Assembly (NCBI GenBank): GCA_025451145.1
Contig: JANWKX010000160.1
Location: forward strand, 1 to 6,438
From: Vampirovibrionales bacterium
Lineage (GTDB): Bacteria > Cyanobacteriota > Vampirovibrionia > Vampirovibrionales > JAGQHJ01
Length of the DNA: 6,438 bases
Reading direction: 5' to 3'
Shown in pieces: positions 4,374-6,438 of the stretch. The first letter of the stretch is position 1. Every line of letters starts with the position of its first letter. Under the pieces are notes generated by a model. That model saw only the letters and a program-made list of their open reading frames with translations, was not told where the DNA came from and made no database searches. The position numbers and the translations under genes were made by a program.

Positions 4374-6438
4374 TTTTTGACGCCAGGCTGTGGAGTCGTT
4401 TCAGGCTCTTCAGTGAGGGCCTTGAGGTTCTCCAACAACTTTTCGATAAAGTCGATCTGGGCTGCGCCATTCATGGCTTGTTGTTTCACCAAGAGCACCG
4501 GCTTACTGCCTTCTTTGGAAGTGACAGCTGGAACCCAGCGGGCTTTGTTCCCAATTTCAGGCGGCAATTTGGCCTGGTATTTCATCCATTCTTTTAGGCT
4601 ATAGGGCACTGAAAGGCGCATGTATTCTTGATCTTCACGTATCATCGAAATATTGAGTTCTGTCGCTAAAATTCTCAAGCGGACCAATTTCACCAGTTGC
4701 TGGGTTTCAGCCGGAATTTCCCCGAAGCGATCTTTCCATTCGGCTTGAATAATATCCAAAGCCCGCTCTGATCGAATATCCGCCAGGCGTTTATATTCCG
4801 TCAGTTTAACGTTCTTGTCTCCCACCCAGCTATCTGGAATCAAGGCGGTGACATTTAAATCTACAATGGAATCCGAGCGAGCTTCAATGGCTTTGCCTTG
4901 AAGTTCCTGAATGGATTCTTCCAGCATCTGGCAATAGAGATCAAAGCCAATGGCCACCATATGACCATGCTGCTCTGACCCTAGGACATTGCCCACACCT
5001 CGAATCTCCAGGTCTCGTAAGGCAATCTGGTAGCCACTGCCCAGGGTTGTGAATTCACGAATGGCCCGTAGGCGCTCCTGGGCATCCTGGGTCAAAATCT
5101 GGTCTTGATTATAGTAACAAAAGGCATAGGCTTGGGTCTCACTTCGGCCGACACGTCCTCGAATCTGATAAAGCTGAGCGAGTCCAAACCGATCGGCCCT
5201 GTCGACCACAATGGTGTTGACGTTGGGTAAATCCAAACCGGTTTCAATAATGGTGGTACAGACCAACACATCATAGTTTTGCTGGGCAAAATCCAACATT
5301 ACGGTTTCCAGATCCCGTTCATGCATCTGGCCATGGCCTACGGCAAAGCGGACTTCAGGCACCAGTTCCTGCAACTCATTGATCTTGGCATAAATGGTTT
5401 GCACCCGGTTATGGACAAAGAAGACCTGGCCGCCTCGATCGACTTCTTGGAGAATCGCCATACGGACTTGAGCCGGGTTATAGGGGCCGACAAAGGTTTT
5501 AATGGGCGCACGATTGACCGGTGGCGTATTGATGAGGCTCATATCCCGAATGCCGGAAATGGACATGTATAAGGTCCTGGGAATCGGTGTCGCCGTTAAG
5601 GTCAAGACATCGACCTCTTTACGAACCTGTTTGAGTTTTTCTTTGTGAGCCACCCCGAAGCGTTGTTCTTCATCCACGACGACAAGGCCCAGATTCTTGA
5701 ATCGGACATCCTTTTGTAAGAGACGATGGGTGCCCACCACCACATCGCATTCACCCAGAATCAAGCGATCGATGACCTCTTTTTGCTCTTTGGCTGAGCG
5801 GAATCTGGATAACAAGCCGACTCGGATGGGGTAGGGACTGAAGCGATCCGTCAGGGTGTTAAAGTGTTGTTGCGCCAAAATGGTGGTTGGGACCAAGATC
5901 GCAACCTGCTTCCCGGATAAAACCGCCTTGAAAATCCCCCGAAGGGCAACTTCGGTTTTCCCGTAGCCCACATCACCACAAATCAAACGATCCATGGGCT
6001 TTTCGGATTCCATGTCCCCTTTCATATCCTGAATCGCTTGCCACTGATCCGGGGTTTCGGTATAGGGGAAAGCCTCTTCCAGTTCCACTTGCCAAGGCGA
6101 ATCAGGTTCAAAGGTGAATCCACGGCTTCTGGAGCGGGCGGCATAGAGGGCCATTAAGTCCCGAGCAATGCTTTGGATGGATTTTTGAACCTTGGTCTTG
6201 GTTTTGCTCCAGTCAATCCCACCCATTTTATTGAGTTTGGGTGGTGTATCGCCACTGCCGCGGTAGCGAGACAGGAGATTTACCTGATCAGCAGGCACAT
6301 GAAGTTTGTCATTGCCGCTGTATTGAATGGTCAGGTATTCTCGTTTTTCACCGTCAATCTCAATCTGAGCCAGTTTTACGAAACGCCCAATCCCATGGTA
6401 CTGATGAACCACGTAATCGCCTTCTCGAAGTTCATCAA
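4370..6438 (-). CDS. mfd: Transcription-repair coupling factor Mfd, C-terminal 688 residues (5' end outside window)
   Basis: The reading frame is open to the window edge; the first complete codon ends at 6436, so no start codon is present. Mfd removes RNA polymerase stalled at DNA lesions and recruits UvrA for nucleotide excision repair. Numbering from the first visible residue, the segment opens with DELREGDYVVHQYHGIGRF (1-19), the CarD-like RNA-polymerase-interacting domain (to about 58). A linker helix region follows, then the SF2 translocase with Walker A GDVGYGKT (154-161), DEEQ box (255-258), TATP (281-284), TTIIETGLDLP (394-404) and motif VI QLYQIRGRVGR (421-431). The RecG-like translocation motif region LGSGYQIALRDLEIRGVGN (465-483) comes next, and the C-terminal regulatory domain (D7) lies at about 520-630. 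All key residues look intact. The missing ~450-500 residues should hold the UvrB-like N-terminal domains. Wording around EFTTLGSGYQ and AIGFDLYCQMLEE resembles cyanobacterial Mfd. The stop overlaps the downstream glycosyltransferase start by 4 bp. Confidence 0.97.
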   Translation of the reverse strand, partial: DELREGDYVVHQYHGIGRFVKLAQIEIDGEKREYLTIQYSGNDKLHVPADQVNLLSRYRGSGDTPPKLNKMGGIDWSKTKTKVQKSIQSIARDLMALYAARSRSRGFTFEPDSPWQVELEEAFPYTETPDQWQAIQDMKGDMESEKPMDRLICGDVGYGKTEVALRGIFKAVLSGKQVAILVPTTILAQQHFNTLTDRFSPYPIRVGLLSRFRSAKEQKEVIDRLILGECDVVVGTHRLLQKDVRFKNLGLVVVDEEQRFGVAHKEKLKQVRKEVDVLTLTATPIPRTLYMSISGIRDMSLINTPPVNRAPIKTFVGPYNPAQVRMAILQEVDRGGQVFFVHNRVQTIYAKINELQELVPEVRFAVGHGQMHERDLETVMLDFAQQNYDVLVCTTIIETGLDLPNVNTIVVDRADRFGLAQLYQIRGRVGRSETQAYAFCYYNQDQILTQDAQERLRAIREFTTLGSGYQIALRDLEIRGVGNVLGSEQHGHMVAIGFDLYCQMLEESIQELQGKAIEARSDSIVDLNVTALIPDSWVGDKNVKLTEYKRLADIRSERALDIIQAEWKDRFGEIPAETQQLVKLVRLRILATELNISMIREDQEYMRLSVPYSLKEWMKYQAKLPPEIGNKARWVPAVTSKEGSKPVLLVKQQAMNGAAQIDFIEKLLENLKALTEEPETTPQPGVKK

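Noticed and set aside
5279..5572. 97-residue plus-strand reading frame antisense to mfd
   Set aside because: It lies opposite highly conserved helicase sequence, and its openness is explained by constraint on the mfd frame.
1..6438. A defence system, biosynthetic cluster, CRISPR array, mobile element or RNA gene
   Set aside because: No repeat-spacer pattern, transposase, integrase, toxin-antitoxin pair, nuclease or tRNA/rRNA-like sequence was seen; the genes are individually recognisable and do not form an evident joint system.

Overview
The window holds five protein-coding regions, two of them cut by its edges, in a sequence of moderate G+C. The visible part of Mfd reads most like Mfd proteins of the cyanobacterial lineage. 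Together with the dense layout and mixed GTG/ATG starts, this suggests a bacterium of the Cyanobacteriota/Vampirovibrionia ('Melainabacteria') kind. That placement is an inference from remembered family sequences; no search was run.

Layout, left to right. Positions 1-147 (+) are the last 48 codons of a HemY-type protoporphyrinogen oxidase, which acts late in heme synthesis. A 149-bp gap follows, containing a small switchable inverted repeat and a weak extended -10 candidate. Positions 297-1580 (+) encode a three-domain SAM-dependent methyltransferase: an N-terminal four-cysteine zinc module, a class I methyltransferase core and a C-terminal Rossmann-like domain. This is the architecture of deoxysugar C-methyltransferases. 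A 206-bp AT-rich gap follows, with one stem-loop and a short direct repeat. Positions 1787-3187 (+) encode a probably exported alpha/beta-hydrolase of lipase/esterase type with a legible Ser-Asp-His triad. It ends 7 bp from the stop of an oppositely oriented gene. Positions 3195-4373 (-) encode a membrane-anchored family 2 glycosyltransferase. Its GTG start overlaps by 4 bp the stop of mfd (4370 to beyond 6438, -), the transcription-repair coupling factor, of which the C-terminal 688 residues are visible.

The right half is therefore a transcription unit running leftward (mfd then the glycosyltransferase, probably translationally coupled). The left half carries rightward genes that are less tightly linked. 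Heme synthesis and transcription-coupled repair are housekeeping functions. The methyltransferase, hydrolase and glycosyltransferase could all act on envelope glycans or lipids, but nothing here shows that they form one pathway. I found no CRISPR array, RNA gene, insertion sequence, phage gene or defence system, and no convincing undescribed system. The most interesting points are the substrate-unknown methyltransferase, the unassigned exported hydrolase and the mfd-glycosyltransferase coupling. No gene-free stretch exceeds 300 bases.
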